Assembly: GCF_900116615.1 (NCBI RefSeq)
Contig: NZ_FPBF01000003.1
Span: forward strand, 713,431-777,430
Direction: 5' to 3'
Source: Algoriphagus locisalis
Lineage (GTDB): Bacteria > Bacteroidota > Bacteroidia > Cytophagales > Cyclobacteriaceae
DNA length: 64,000 nucleotides
A model generated the notes under the pieces. That model searched no databases, was not told the origin of the DNA, and worked only from the letters and a program-made list of their open reading frames with translations. This document shows, in pieces, positions 1 through 8,603 of the stretch; the stretch's first letter is position 1; each line of letters begins with the position of its first letter. Made by a program: the position numbers and the translations under genes.

Positions 1-27
1 GTGCTATAAGTCCGCAAAGCCCATTTA

Positions 28-66
28 CAAAAAAAACATCTCCATTTCCATAGAGATGTTTTTGTA
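28..66 (-). terminator. Rho-independent terminator after the porP/sprF-like gene
   Basis: The 8-bp stem AACATCTC (35-42) / GAGATGTT (53-60) has a 10-nt loop, a run of A on its left and T on its right. Read on the minus strand it lies just past the stop of the PorP/SprF gene and is followed by a long U tract. The flanking A and T runs would allow it to work in both directions. Bases 1-27 hold nothing I recognise. Confidence 0.75.
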
Positions 67-80
67 GGATCAACTATATT

Positions 81-1049
81 TTAAAACAAACGCAACATAT
101 CATCACGGGAGGACCTGGCCGGGAGAATGAAACCTACCGAAACTTCATGGCTACTGAAGTTTCTTTGATTGGAGCCTTTAAGACCATAATCAAACACGTA
201 GCCTACCCGGACCTGATCCAAAAAGTAAAATTTGATCTGTCCTATCAAGGAGGAAAAATCTTGCTGGATCTGCTGGTCTTTATTCCATGGAAGTTTCAAG
301 GAAGTACGATATCCAGCTCCGAGCCAAAACACATCCATGAACGCAAAAGTACCATTCACATCCACGGAGGCAAAATTCTCAAAATCATCCCGGTAAAAGA
401 AACTCGGCACAAACGAAAGCGTCTCTCCCACATCGAGCAAAATACCGCCTGTTAGATTCATCTGAGGAGTAAGGACTTGCGCAAAACTAGATTCATCTGG
501 CTTCAAGACAGTGGCCAAAGCATGACTGACCGATAGTCCCAGGTAGTTGTATTCGGAAAAGTAAAACAGACCGACATTGATATCAGGCTGGATGGAATTA
601 TCCAAACCAGCTCCCAAAATTGGATCTTCTACATTTCCCGGGTCCAACTCTCCCACATCAAAGGTATTTTGTAGAAACCCTCCTCCTACTCCAAAACTTA
701 AGTACCGGTAATCACCGAGTCTCAATTGATAGGAAAGGTTTAATTGGGCTCCTGTCGTACTTTGCACACCGATCTTATCCGTAAATCCCTGAAACCCGAT
801 TCCGAGATTGGCGGCAGGAATTGCTCCATCTACCGCTATGCCCATAGTCGTCGGGCTTCCATCGAGCCCCATCCATTGTCTTCTAAAATAGGCATCCCCT
901 CCGATTCCCTGCCTATATCCAGCATATGCAGGATTGACAAACGATTGATTAAATAAGTATTGATTGTATCTGGATGGGTTTTGGGCATGAGCCACCAAAG
1001 CCATCAGAAGCTGACATAAAATCAATGTATTTTTAAAAAACCTTTTCAT
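81..1049 (-). CDS. PorP/SprF family type IX secretion system membrane protein
   Basis: The 322-aa product has an N-terminal signal peptide ending near residue 22 (ALVAHAQ). The family hallmark follows directly: NPSRYNQYLFNQSFVNPAYAG, where short phrases such as NQYLFN and NPAYAG are typical. The rest alternates polar and hydrophobic residues like an outer-membrane beta-barrel. PorP/SprF proteins sit in the outer membrane and help secrete or anchor specific T9SS substrates bearing type-B C-terminal domains. The gene begins only 4 bp after the stop of the upstream giant adhesin gene, which has such a domain, so the two are almost certainly cotranscribed and functionally paired, as sprB and sprF are in Flavobacterium. 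The specific substrate is inferred from context. Confidence 0.9.
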   Translation of the reverse strand: MKRFFKNTLILCQLLMALVAHAQNPSRYNQYLFNQSFVNPAYAGYRQGIGGDAYFRRQWMGLDGSPTTMGIAVDGAIPAANLGIGFQGFTDKIGVQSTTGAQLNLSYQLRLGDYRYLSFGVGGGFLQNTFDVGELDPGNVEDPILGAGLDNSIQPDINVGLFYFSEYNYLGLSVSHALATVLKPDESSFAQVLTPQMNLTGGILLDVGETLSFVPSFFYRDDFENFASVDVNGTFAFMDVFWLGAGYRTSLKLPWNKDQQIQQDFSSLIGQIKFYFLDQVRVGYVFDYGLKGSNQRNFSSHEVSVGFILPARSSRDDMLRLF

Positions 1050-1053
1050 TACA

Positions 1054-4000
1054 TCAATAGATTAAAGTGACAAATCCTGAAAACTGATATGAATTCCCTT
1101 CAAAATCTATTGTGGTCAATTCATAAAAATAAGTACCTCGAGTAAGTCCGGTTCCGCTCCAGTCATTTTGATAGTTATCTGTAGAGAAAACCGTCTTGCC
1201 CATTCTGTCGAAGACAACCAGCTGATTGCTGGCAAAAAGCTCATTCAACTGCTCAATCCTCCAGGATTCATTGATTCCATCACCATTTGGAGTAAATACA
1301 TTTGGAATCCTTAGCTCAGATTGATTGATCGTAAATACCAATTCATTATTCGAATAGTCCGGATCTGGCGTGTCTGAATACACTTGGAAGAAGTTTTCGA
1401 CCAAACCTTCCTCGTTGGCTTTCAGCTCGAGAATCAATTCCAAGGTATCTCCCGGACTGATCTCATCGATAGTCCATATCAAATACTTGTTGGATGAATC
1501 ATAAGAGATGTCACCTACCTCTGAGGATACCCTTACATATCCGACCAAATCAGAGAAATAATGATCTACTGCTAAAGGTCCAGAACCGACAGAACCAGTA
1601 TTGACTACTTGAATCTTGATCTGGTATTCTTTTCCTTTCAGTACCATTTCAGGAGCACTTTCTAGATAAATCATCAGATCTGGTGAAGGTATTTCTTTGA
1701 TTGTCACGGGATCAGTCTGATCACTGACGGCAGGGAAGTTTTCGCCACTAGCTGAGGCAAAATTGATCAAGCTTCCTTGCTCACCTAGTACATCAAAACT
1801 CAACGTAAAGCTCACAGATTGACCTGCTGCCAATTCTTCCAAGTACCAGGTGACTTTGGAATTTTCGACCTCTGCTCCAGTAGAAGCATTGGTCAACACT
1901 AATTCTTGTGGAAACACATCCTCTATCACCAAATCAAAAGCTGGGGACTCACCGGTATTGGTTACGGTAATCTGGTATTCTATGGATTCTCCAGGAGAGA
2001 TTTCCCCATTGACACTCTGATTTTTTTGGATGCTGACAGCCGTTTGGGCTACTCCATCGACCAAAACTTCTACTGTATTTGAAGGTTTGACTTGTTCTGG
2101 ATCATCCACCAATTTTCCTTCCGCCACATTGGAAATCACTTGATCTACAGGAACATCCAGGGATACTTCTACTAATAAATTCAGTTGAATACTCGCTCCG
2201 GCTTCCAAGTTATCGACTGTCCAAGTTACTTCATTTTCACCGTTCAGTTGTCCATTGTGACTGGCAGAAATGAATGTAAGAAATTCATTCAATTGATCAC
2301 TGACATTGAGTTGACCTGTGCTTTGATCCGAATCATTTTGGATCGTGATGGTGTAAGTAATCTGCCCTCCCGGCAAGACTGTGCTCACATCTGCAGTTTT
2401 CGAAATAGAGAAGTTGATTGATTCTTGCGGGCATGTATTTACTTCTACCACCACTGGGATTCTCACAGAACTACAGCCAGAGAGTAGATCCACTTTTTCG
2501 GCAAAGTAAGTTTTGGATTCCAGCAAAGCTGACATCGCGAGTGGCTCTGAAGCATCCTCACTTGAGTAATAGTTGAGCTGCTCTTCCTCACCTATACCTT
2601 GTACTACTATTTGTGCCAAAGTAGCTTTGTCTTCCACACAAAACTCCTGAGTAACCATTAAAAATACAGGAGGCTCTACGGTTCTAACTGCTATCTGCCA
2701 AACAGCTGCTTCACCAGGAATATTTTCATTGATTCCACTACCTTTGACAGTGACAAAAATCTGGGTATCTCCCAAAATCTGGATCTTGTCATCTTCGATT
2801 TTTTGAGTCAACTGTTCATCCAAATAGAAGGTGAAAATCGGGCTGGTGACCGTGGTACTGGAAGCTGTCAAGTCTAGGACTTCTCCCAAACAAACCTCCA
2901 ATTCAGTCACTTGAATATCCGATGCTGTGGCTGTAGGCACCTCGCCTTCCACGATTGTCAGAGTAGCTATCAGGGTTAGATTCTCATAGCTTTCACCACC
3001 ATCCAATTTGGCGGTTGCGGTCTGCGATCCTATTTCAGTTCTTGTATTGTTTTCATAAGTGACAGTCACTCCTGTAGGCAGATTTCCTGATATTTGGATG
3101 GATTTCTCTGTGCCATCATAGATGAAAGTCGCGTCTGCGAAAGTAATTCCGTCAATCGGAAGTTTTTCTCCCGGCTCTTGTTCGCAGGTTTTCAAGACCG
3201 CAGTGATCGGTACTCGAGCAGAACCGCAGCCATTCACGCCATCATAGACCTCTGCATAATAAGTTTTGTTTTCAAGTGGCGTATTCCAAGCCAAAGGCTC
3301 GTTGCTTTCCAAACTTGCGTAATATTCCATCGTAGCACCAGAAGTGATCGGCTCGACGACAAGGTCATCCAAGGTAGGCATATTTTCGGAGCAAAATTCT
3401 TGACTTGACACTAAGAAAACAGGTGCTTCGACCAGGTTTACTTTGATATCAATAATCACTGCCTCTTCGGGTAGATTTTCATTGACTCCATCTCCCTTGA
3501 CTGTGACAAAAACTTGAGTATCTTGGAATACTTCAATTTCCGAACTTTCTATCTTTTGGGTCAAATCTGCATCTAGGTAAAAAGTAAAAACCGGATTGGT
3601 CACTGAAGTTGAAATAGCTTCCAGTAGAACTATCTCTCCAGCGCATACTTCCCTATTTTCCACTTGAATATCCGATGCTGTGGCTGTAGGCGCCTCGCCT
3701 TCCTCGATGGTCAGGGTAGCTGTCAGGGTCAAATCTTCATAATTTTCCCCTCCATCCAAATAGGCTGTGGCAGTCTGGGATCCAACTTCAGTTCCTGTAT
3801 TATTTTCATAAGTGACAGTCACTCCATCTGGAAGCTCACCGATAATGGTAATCGTTTTCAGAGTTCCATCGTAGGTGAATGTTGCATCTTCGAATGTGAT
3901 ACCAGTGATCAGTTCCTTGCAATCGGTAGCCTCTGCATCCCCCTCAAACCTCCAGAGGTAATCATCTATCAGCTTCTGTCTAGCTGCCTTACCGGCGCAG

Positions 4001-6300
4001 AAGGTCAATCCTTCTGCTCCCACTACGACATTTCTCTGCACATTTTGGGAAGCCCAGCCGATCAGGGTAGCATCATAGTTTTCTTGGGACAGACCCGACC
4101 CATCAAAAATCCCCTCCATTGAAATGACACTCGAAATATCCCAATTTGCTAGAGACTGGTCAAAAGAAACGGCATTTTCAAAAGTTTTATTGAGATTTTG
4201 CAGATTATTAAATTCCCAACTACCAATTGGCTGATTAAACAAATCAGCTTCGGCAAACATATAGGAAATATTAACTACTGATGACATATCCCAACCTGAG
4301 ATATCTTGATTGAATTTATCGGCTTCATAAAACATATGAGCTAGACTTAACGCACTGCGCATATTCCATTGATCGATTTTACCATTGAATAATCGAGCAT
4401 TAGAAAACATTTGCTCAAAGTTTTCTATTGTCGAAACATCCCAGTTATTCAGATCAGGTGTGGTAATCCCGGTCTTGTAGAACATTTCGTTAAGAGTAAA
4501 TGCTTGACTTAAGTCCGGCGCATCAGTGGCATTGATGTCCATAAATTCGCCTTCTTCAAACGCTTTGGATCCATCCTTCCACTGGATTGCCCCCCACTGC
4601 TCTACAGATATAATTTTTGAAGGATTACTTGCGATTCCATTGATCCATAGTTTTGGAAATTGTCCAGTAATACTGATTTTATATGGGCCTGTATTATCAT
4701 AGCGGTGAAAACCTCGACCTGTAAGCCCCTCCTCTATGGTCCCATCACCCCAATCTATCGTGTAGTTGTAGGAATAGTTAGGATCTGCAGTGGGGATATA
4801 AATCTCTTTGTTCGTTGCCCCCCAGATGGTTACAAACGCATCCGGATCATCCACTTGGCACTCTTCCGCCAAAGCATCCCCCACGAAAGTCCACCCATAC
4901 TCATCTATCAATTTCTGTCTGGCAGCTTTGCCTTCACAGAAAGTCAGCCCTTCTGCACCTACCATCACATTTCGCTTCACGTCCTGACTAGCCCAGCCTA
5001 TCAATGTCTTATCGTAATTTTCCTGAGAAAGGGAGGATCCGTCAAAAATACGGGCCATGTCTATAATATTTCGGATATCCCAAGAGCCTAAATCCACATT
5101 CAAAGGTGCTCCTCCAAAAGTTCCATTCATAACTGAAATAGTAGACACATCCCATTCTTCAAGGTTAAATGGAACAGAATAGCTTCCAGCCAACGTATAA
5201 TACAAACTAGATACTCCTGATAAATCCGGCAAATCATGAGTACTGATGTTTAACTCAAAGCCAAAAGAATCTAAATTTTTCCACTTGATATCACCCCACT
5301 GCTGAACAATCCCTATGTTAGGCCACAATTTGAGGTCAGCTGAAGTTAAACCACCATAGACTTCAATGGTAACTTGATTGAAAGTTTCTATCCGGTATAG
5401 GCCTCCTTCTGGCAAAAATTTATAGTAAGTAGATTTTATATCACCAAGGGAAGTTGATTCTATTACTTTCATTAATACATCAGTTCCTTGCAATGTAAAA
5501 CTAAAGTTGCCTTCATTTATATCGGGAGAAACTGAAAAAATAAATGGTCTTTGGGTCAAATGCTCACAAAACTCCACATCCCCTACAAACGTCCACCCAT
5601 ACTCATCGATTAGCTTCTGCCTAGCTACCTTCCCTTCACAAAAAACCAACCCTTCTGCTCCTACCACCACATTTCGCTGGACATTTTGTGAAGCCCAGCC
5701 GATCAGCGTTGCGTCATAGTTTTGTGGAGATAGTGTTGATCCACTGAAGATCTCACTCATATCTGTTATCATGCGGATGTCCCAATCCCCAAGATTCTCA
5801 TCAAACCTAGCATTTCGAAACATTCTCGCTAATGAAGTTACCTGGCTGAGGTCTGGCTTATCGATCGACGAAATACCAAATTGAACATCAGTCCCATTAA
5901 ACATATCCTCCATACTATTCCATTCAACACCCCCCCATTGAACGATTTCTTCAAGATGATAAGGCTGTCCAGGGTTCAAATAGCTTTCAAGTGAAACCCT
6001 GGTCAAGCTTCCTGATATACTGATAGTATATTCCCCTGGGTTATCATAAAAATTCGACACTCCCATTCCCTCATTTGCGTCAGGTATAGTTAAGCTTTTT
6101 CCATTGCCCCAATCAATCGTTAGACCAGTACCATAAACTGAAAAACCAACTTGAGGATAGTCCCCTTCATGCACATTCCATTTAAACACAAATGGTTTTT
6201 CTTGGGCAAATGCCTGATTTAGAAAGGAGAACCCAATATTGATGATAATCATCAATACCAGAAATTTGAAACTGAAAATCAAAAATGGTGTTAATTTCAT
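1054..6300 (-). CDS. Large multidomain T9SS-secreted surface protein (DUF285/BspA-like, MBG, Ig-like, DUF11, gliding-motility CTD)
   Basis: The 1748-aa product has a signal peptide (about residues 1-33, ending FAQ). Its first ~790 residues hold three BspA/DUF285-like surface regions, each closing with a 61-aa module (about 181-241, 415-475, 728-788) containing YDATLIGWASQ and ARQKLIDEYGW. Two MBG-like domains follow (about 795-865 and 1046-1115; FTYDGT, VTVTYENNT). Each leads into an Ig-like segment with conserved cysteines. Three DUF11-like domains cover about 1293-1650. The last ~85 residues form the gliding-motility-associated C-terminal domain (IPNVFTPNGDGINE, then YFYELTT), a type-B T9SS sorting signal. 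The protein is probably cell-surface displayed and adhesive. The adjacent PorP/SprF gene is its likely secretion partner. The ligand is unknown. Confidence 0.88.
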   Translation of the reverse strand: MKLTPFLIFSFKFLVLMIIINIGFSFLNQAFAQEKPFVFKWNVHEGDYPQVGFSVYGTGLTIDWGNGKSLTIPDANEGMGVSNFYDNPGEYTISISGSLTRVSLESYLNPGQPYHLEEIVQWGGVEWNSMEDMFNGTDVQFGISSIDKPDLSQVTSLARMFRNARFDENLGDWDIRMITDMSEIFSGSTLSPQNYDATLIGWASQNVQRNVVVGAEGLVFCEGKVARQKLIDEYGWTFVGDVEFCEHLTQRPFIFSVSPDINEGNFSFTLQGTDVLMKVIESTSLGDIKSTYYKFLPEGGLYRIETFNQVTIEVYGGLTSADLKLWPNIGIVQQWGDIKWKNLDSFGFELNISTHDLPDLSGVSSLYYTLAGSYSVPFNLEEWDVSTISVMNGTFGGAPLNVDLGSWDIRNIIDMARIFDGSSLSQENYDKTLIGWASQDVKRNVMVGAEGLTFCEGKAARQKLIDEYGWTFVGDALAEECQVDDPDAFVTIWGATNKEIYIPTADPNYSYNYTIDWGDGTIEEGLTGRGFHRYDNTGPYKISITGQFPKLWINGIASNPSKIISVEQWGAIQWKDGSKAFEEGEFMDINATDAPDLSQAFTLNEMFYKTGITTPDLNNWDVSTIENFEQMFSNARLFNGKIDQWNMRSALSLAHMFYEADKFNQDISGWDMSSVVNISYMFAEADLFNQPIGSWEFNNLQNLNKTFENAVSFDQSLANWDISSVISMEGIFDGSGLSQENYDATLIGWASQNVQRNVVVGAEGLTFCAGKAARQKLIDDYLWRFEGDAEATDCKELITGITFEDATFTYDGTLKTITIIGELPDGVTVTYENNTGTEVGSQTATAYLDGGENYEDLTLTATLTIEEGEAPTATASDIQVENREVCAGEIVLLEAISTSVTNPVFTFYLDADLTQKIESSEIEVFQDTQVFVTVKGDGVNENLPEEAVIIDIKVNLVEAPVFLVSSQEFCSENMPTLDDLVVEPITSGATMEYYASLESNEPLAWNTPLENKTYYAEVYDGVNGCGSARVPITAVLKTCEQEPGEKLPIDGITFADATFIYDGTEKSIQISGNLPTGVTVTYENNTRTEIGSQTATAKLDGGESYENLTLIATLTIVEGEVPTATASDIQVTELEVCLGEVLDLTASSTTVTSPIFTFYLDEQLTQKIEDDKIQILGDTQIFVTVKGSGINENIPGEAAVWQIAVRTVEPPVFLMVTQEFCVEDKATLAQIVVQGIGEEEQLNYYSSEDASEPLAMSALLESKTYFAEKVDLLSGCSSVRIPVVVEVNTCPQESINFSISKTADVSTVLPGGQITYTITIQNDSDQSTGQLNVSDQLNEFLTFISASHNGQLNGENEVTWTVDNLEAGASIQLNLLVEVSLDVPVDQVISNVAEGKLVDDPEQVKPSNTVEVLVDGVAQTAVSIQKNQSVNGEISPGESIEYQITVTNTGESPAFDLVIEDVFPQELVLTNASTGAEVENSKVTWYLEELAAGQSVSFTLSFDVLGEQGSLINFASASGENFPAVSDQTDPVTIKEIPSPDLMIYLESAPEMVLKGKEYQIKIQVVNTGSVGSGPLAVDHYFSDLVGYVRVSSEVGDISYDSSNKYLIWTIDEISPGDTLELILELKANEEGLVENFFQVYSDTPDPDYSNNELVFTINQSELRIPNVFTPNGDGINESWRIEQLNELFASNQLVVFDRMGKTVFSTDNYQNDWSGTGLTRGTYFYELTTIDFEGNSYQFSGFVTLIY
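3937..5760 (-). repeat. Three dispersed 183-bp repeats inside the surface-protein gene
   Basis: The units lie at about 3937-4119, 4876-5058 and 5578-5760. Each encodes a 61-aa module beginning M(S/A/E)xIF(S/D)GS and ending (F/Y)xWxF(V/E)GD, with a central GAEGL(V/T)FC(E/A)GK segment. The encoded residues differ at only a minority of positions. Their even placement, one at the end of each DUF285 region, points to whole-domain duplication inside the gene. Confidence 0.8.
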
Positions 6301-6598
6301 TTTGCTTAACTATTTCGGCTTAAAAGCCATTAAAGGAATCAAAACATTGAATTAATGTGATTTATTTAGATCAAAACTCAAGTAATTGCCAACTAATATT
6401 CAGTCTTACCCAATTTTTAACAAGTCAGAATTAGAATTCGGCACAGTTAACTGAGATTATGGAAAACACTTTTTAAAAAGTCATCTACCAAATGGATTCA
6501 TATTCTAACACCAAAAATATCCGTTCAGAAACTCAATGCATATCCCCATAAATGGGGAATTTTATCAAAAAACTGAATTAGAAACACTTAGATTTTCT

Positions 6599-7381
6599 TC
6601 AAATCAATCCATTTTTGACACAAAAAAACACCAACTGAGCTGTGTTCTTACAGCCAGACTTTTTCAGTAAATTTTTACGATGGGAAATAACCGTTTCTTC
6701 AGAAACAAAAAGTTGAACACTGATTTCTTTAGTGGTCAAACCCTCACCTATCAGAATAACTATCTCCCGCTCTCTCTTGGTGAACTTTGGAAGAAAGCTA
6801 TCAACTTCCGATTGTGAAGATTCGTTAGAATACCCAGAAATAACCAGATTGCCCCTTTCCCCGGTCAAATCTGTAATGGATAATTTATAGGAATTCGTTT
6901 GGGTAATGTGGGATATATCTGAATGTATCCCCAGAACTTTTTCAAGAGCTCCCTCTTCGTTAGTTGCCAAAGTGATTGTCTGCATCAAAAACAACCTAAA
7001 AGTCCCATCGTAAATTTGCTCACGAATAGAATAACTGAACTTATAATTAATTATTTCAGATGCATTCAGTTTCGTTTTTATATAGGTAGCAACCTGGTTT
7101 TCGCTGGCATATACAAAAGGCATATCTTCTGAATGAAACACTCCCACCAATGAAGACAAATGAGCTCCTGTCAAATCTATGCCTAATATTTTCTTAGTTG
7201 ATGGAGAGCAAAAATCAAATGTGAGACTTGCCGAATCCAATACATAGTAATAATAAGGACCTGGAGTAAAAATTGATCCCAAAATACTTTCAAACTGAGG
7301 AATGGGAATCCTGTCTGATCGATTTGCAAGATATCCCTGGTGCCCTTTATATAATTCCAAAATGTCTTTAGCTTTCTTCAT
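6599..7381 (-). CDS. LuxR-family transcriptional regulator with PAS-like sensor domain
   Basis: The 260-aa product has a C-terminal LuxR helix-turn-helix at about residues 195-258, seen as FTKREREIVILIGEGLTTKE followed by VSEETVISHRKNLLKK. The N-terminal ~170 residues resemble a PAS fold (YYYVLDSASLTFDFCSPSTK; VLGIHSDISHI), as in other Bacteroidota PAS-LuxR proteins. There is no receiver or kinase domain, so it probably senses a small ligand or acts with a separate partner. It is monocistronic, with ~300 bp on its downstream side before the start of the surface-protein gene. Regulation of that gene is possible but not shown. The ATG at 7381 is the only good start. Confidence 0.85.
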   Translation of the reverse strand: MKKAKDILELYKGHQGYLANRSDRIPIPQFESILGSIFTPGPYYYYVLDSASLTFDFCSPSTKKILGIDLTGAHLSSLVGVFHSEDMPFVYASENQVATYIKTKLNASEIINYKFSYSIREQIYDGTFRLFLMQTITLATNEEGALEKVLGIHSDISHITQTNSYKLSITDLTGERGNLVISGYSNESSQSEVDSFLPKFTKREREIVILIGEGLTTKEISVQLFVSEETVISHRKNLLKKSGCKNTAQLVFFCVKNGLI

Positions 7382-7636
7382 AGGAAAAAAAAAATTGATC
7401 GCAGTTAAATACAGCTTTAAAATAATCCATTTAAAGGAATCAAACTGGATTTTATTCCAAAAAACTAGAGATTCTTTACTTCAAAAACATCTTATTAAAC
7501 ATAACTTCCTACAAATCATTTAATTAATATCACCCTAATATTCTTGCCCCAAAACACAAAATGCTAGAGATAGGAAAGAAAAATAGACTTGTTTTGACCC
7601 GACATTTGGGTATAAAGGCTCAATTTAAGGATTTAG

Positions 7637-8503
7637 CTAGATCAAAGGCAAAACTTGCTTTAATGCAGGATTTCTATTTTCAGCCTTCCAAATCGCTGAA
7701 AGCTCGGTGAATTGCGGAATATTCGGAATCTGCATAAATCGCACATTCAATTCATATCCTTCTTTCAAAGAAGTGGGTACAATGGCCACTCCCATTCCAT
7801 TTTCCACTAGCTTGAAAATCGTCAAAGCATGCACGGATTTATGCCTGATTCTGGGAGAAAAACCTGCATCCCGACAAATCCCCATAATCTGTTCATAATA
7901 TAGATTGCTATAGTCTGAGGAGAAAAGCACAAAAGGTTCATCCTTGAATTGATTGACGGAAATAAAATCTCGCTCCCGAAGCGGATGATTTGTGGGCACC
8001 ACCAGTGAAAAGCTATCTCGCAAAACCACCTTCATTTCCAAATCACTCGGCACAGAAGCCAATCTTACAAAACCCAGATCCAACTTATCTTTCTCTATCA
8101 TTTCCACCTGAACAGCGTTACTAAGCTCCTCCAAACTCGTGCTGATCAAGGGCTGTTGAGAATTCAATTTTGAAAGTAAATCCGGCAAAACCTGATTGGA
8201 TGCTGATCCCAAAAACCCAACTCTAAGTTCTCCAATTTTCCCTGCAGCTATTAACTTCAGCTGGTTTCTGGTCATCTCCAGATGATTGAGCACAAAATCA
8301 ACCTCCCCTTTGAGGTAAGTCCCAGCCACAGTCAATGCCACATGTTTCTGATCCCGTTCAAATAACTGAACCTCAAAAATCTCTTCCAACTGCTTAATCT
8401 GTCGGCTCAATCCAGGTTGCGAAATAAATAAGCGCTCAGCTGCTTTCCGAAAATTCAACTCTTCTGCTACAGCCTTAAAATAATTCAGATGCCTCAATTC
8501 CAT
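7637..8503 (-). CDS. LysR-family transcriptional regulator, probable hut regulator
   Basis: The 288-aa product has the usual LysR-family length. The N-terminal winged helix-turn-helix spans about residues 1-60 (LNYFKAVAEELNFRKAAERL, then SQPGLSRQIKQLEE). A periplasmic-binding-protein-like effector domain follows (from about residue 90: GELRVGFLGSAS; VPTNHPL). The gene is divergent from hutH, with 100 bp between the start codons. A perfect 8+8 inverted repeat overlaps its own start codon, which fits LysR autoregulation with control of the divergent target. Urocanate or histidine as inducer is inferred from neighbours; most characterised hut systems use HutC or HutP instead. Confidence 0.88.
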   Translation of the reverse strand: MELRHLNYFKAVAEELNFRKAAERLFISQPGLSRQIKQLEEIFEVQLFERDQKHVALTVAGTYLKGEVDFVLNHLEMTRNQLKLIAAGKIGELRVGFLGSASNQVLPDLLSKLNSQQPLISTSLEELSNAVQVEMIEKDKLDLGFVRLASVPSDLEMKVVLRDSFSLVVPTNHPLRERDFISVNQFKDEPFVLFSSDYSNLYYEQIMGICRDAGFSPRIRHKSVHALTIFKLVENGMGVAIVPTSLKEGYELNVRFMQIPNIPQFTELSAIWKAENRNPALKQVLPLI

Positions 8504-8521
8504 GATACCTCAAAGGTATCA
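8503..8521. promoter_or_regulatory. LysR-type operator palindrome
   Basis: TGATACCT-CAA-AGGTATCA is a perfect 8-bp inverted repeat around a 3-bp centre and includes ATAC-N7-GTAT, a T-N11-A LysR box. It overlaps the start codon of the LysR gene and lies about 45-60 bp upstream of the hutH -7 element. A role in autorepression and hutH control is inferred. Confidence 0.7.
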
Positions 8522-8564
8522 CATATTGACAAAATTGATATCAAAAATTATCATAAAGGCTTGG

Positions 8565-8572
8565 TATCTTTG
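8565..8572 (+). promoter_or_regulatory. Bacteroidota-type -7 promoter element of hutH
   Basis: TATCTTTG matches the TAnnTTTG consensus. It lies 31 bp before the hutH ATG, giving a predicted leader of roughly 25 nt. No convincing TTTG element lies at the usual upstream spacing, which suits a promoter that depends on an activator. Confidence 0.55.
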
Positions 8573-8603
8573 TAGAGACCCTAGAATATTTACCCAAATA
8601 GTA

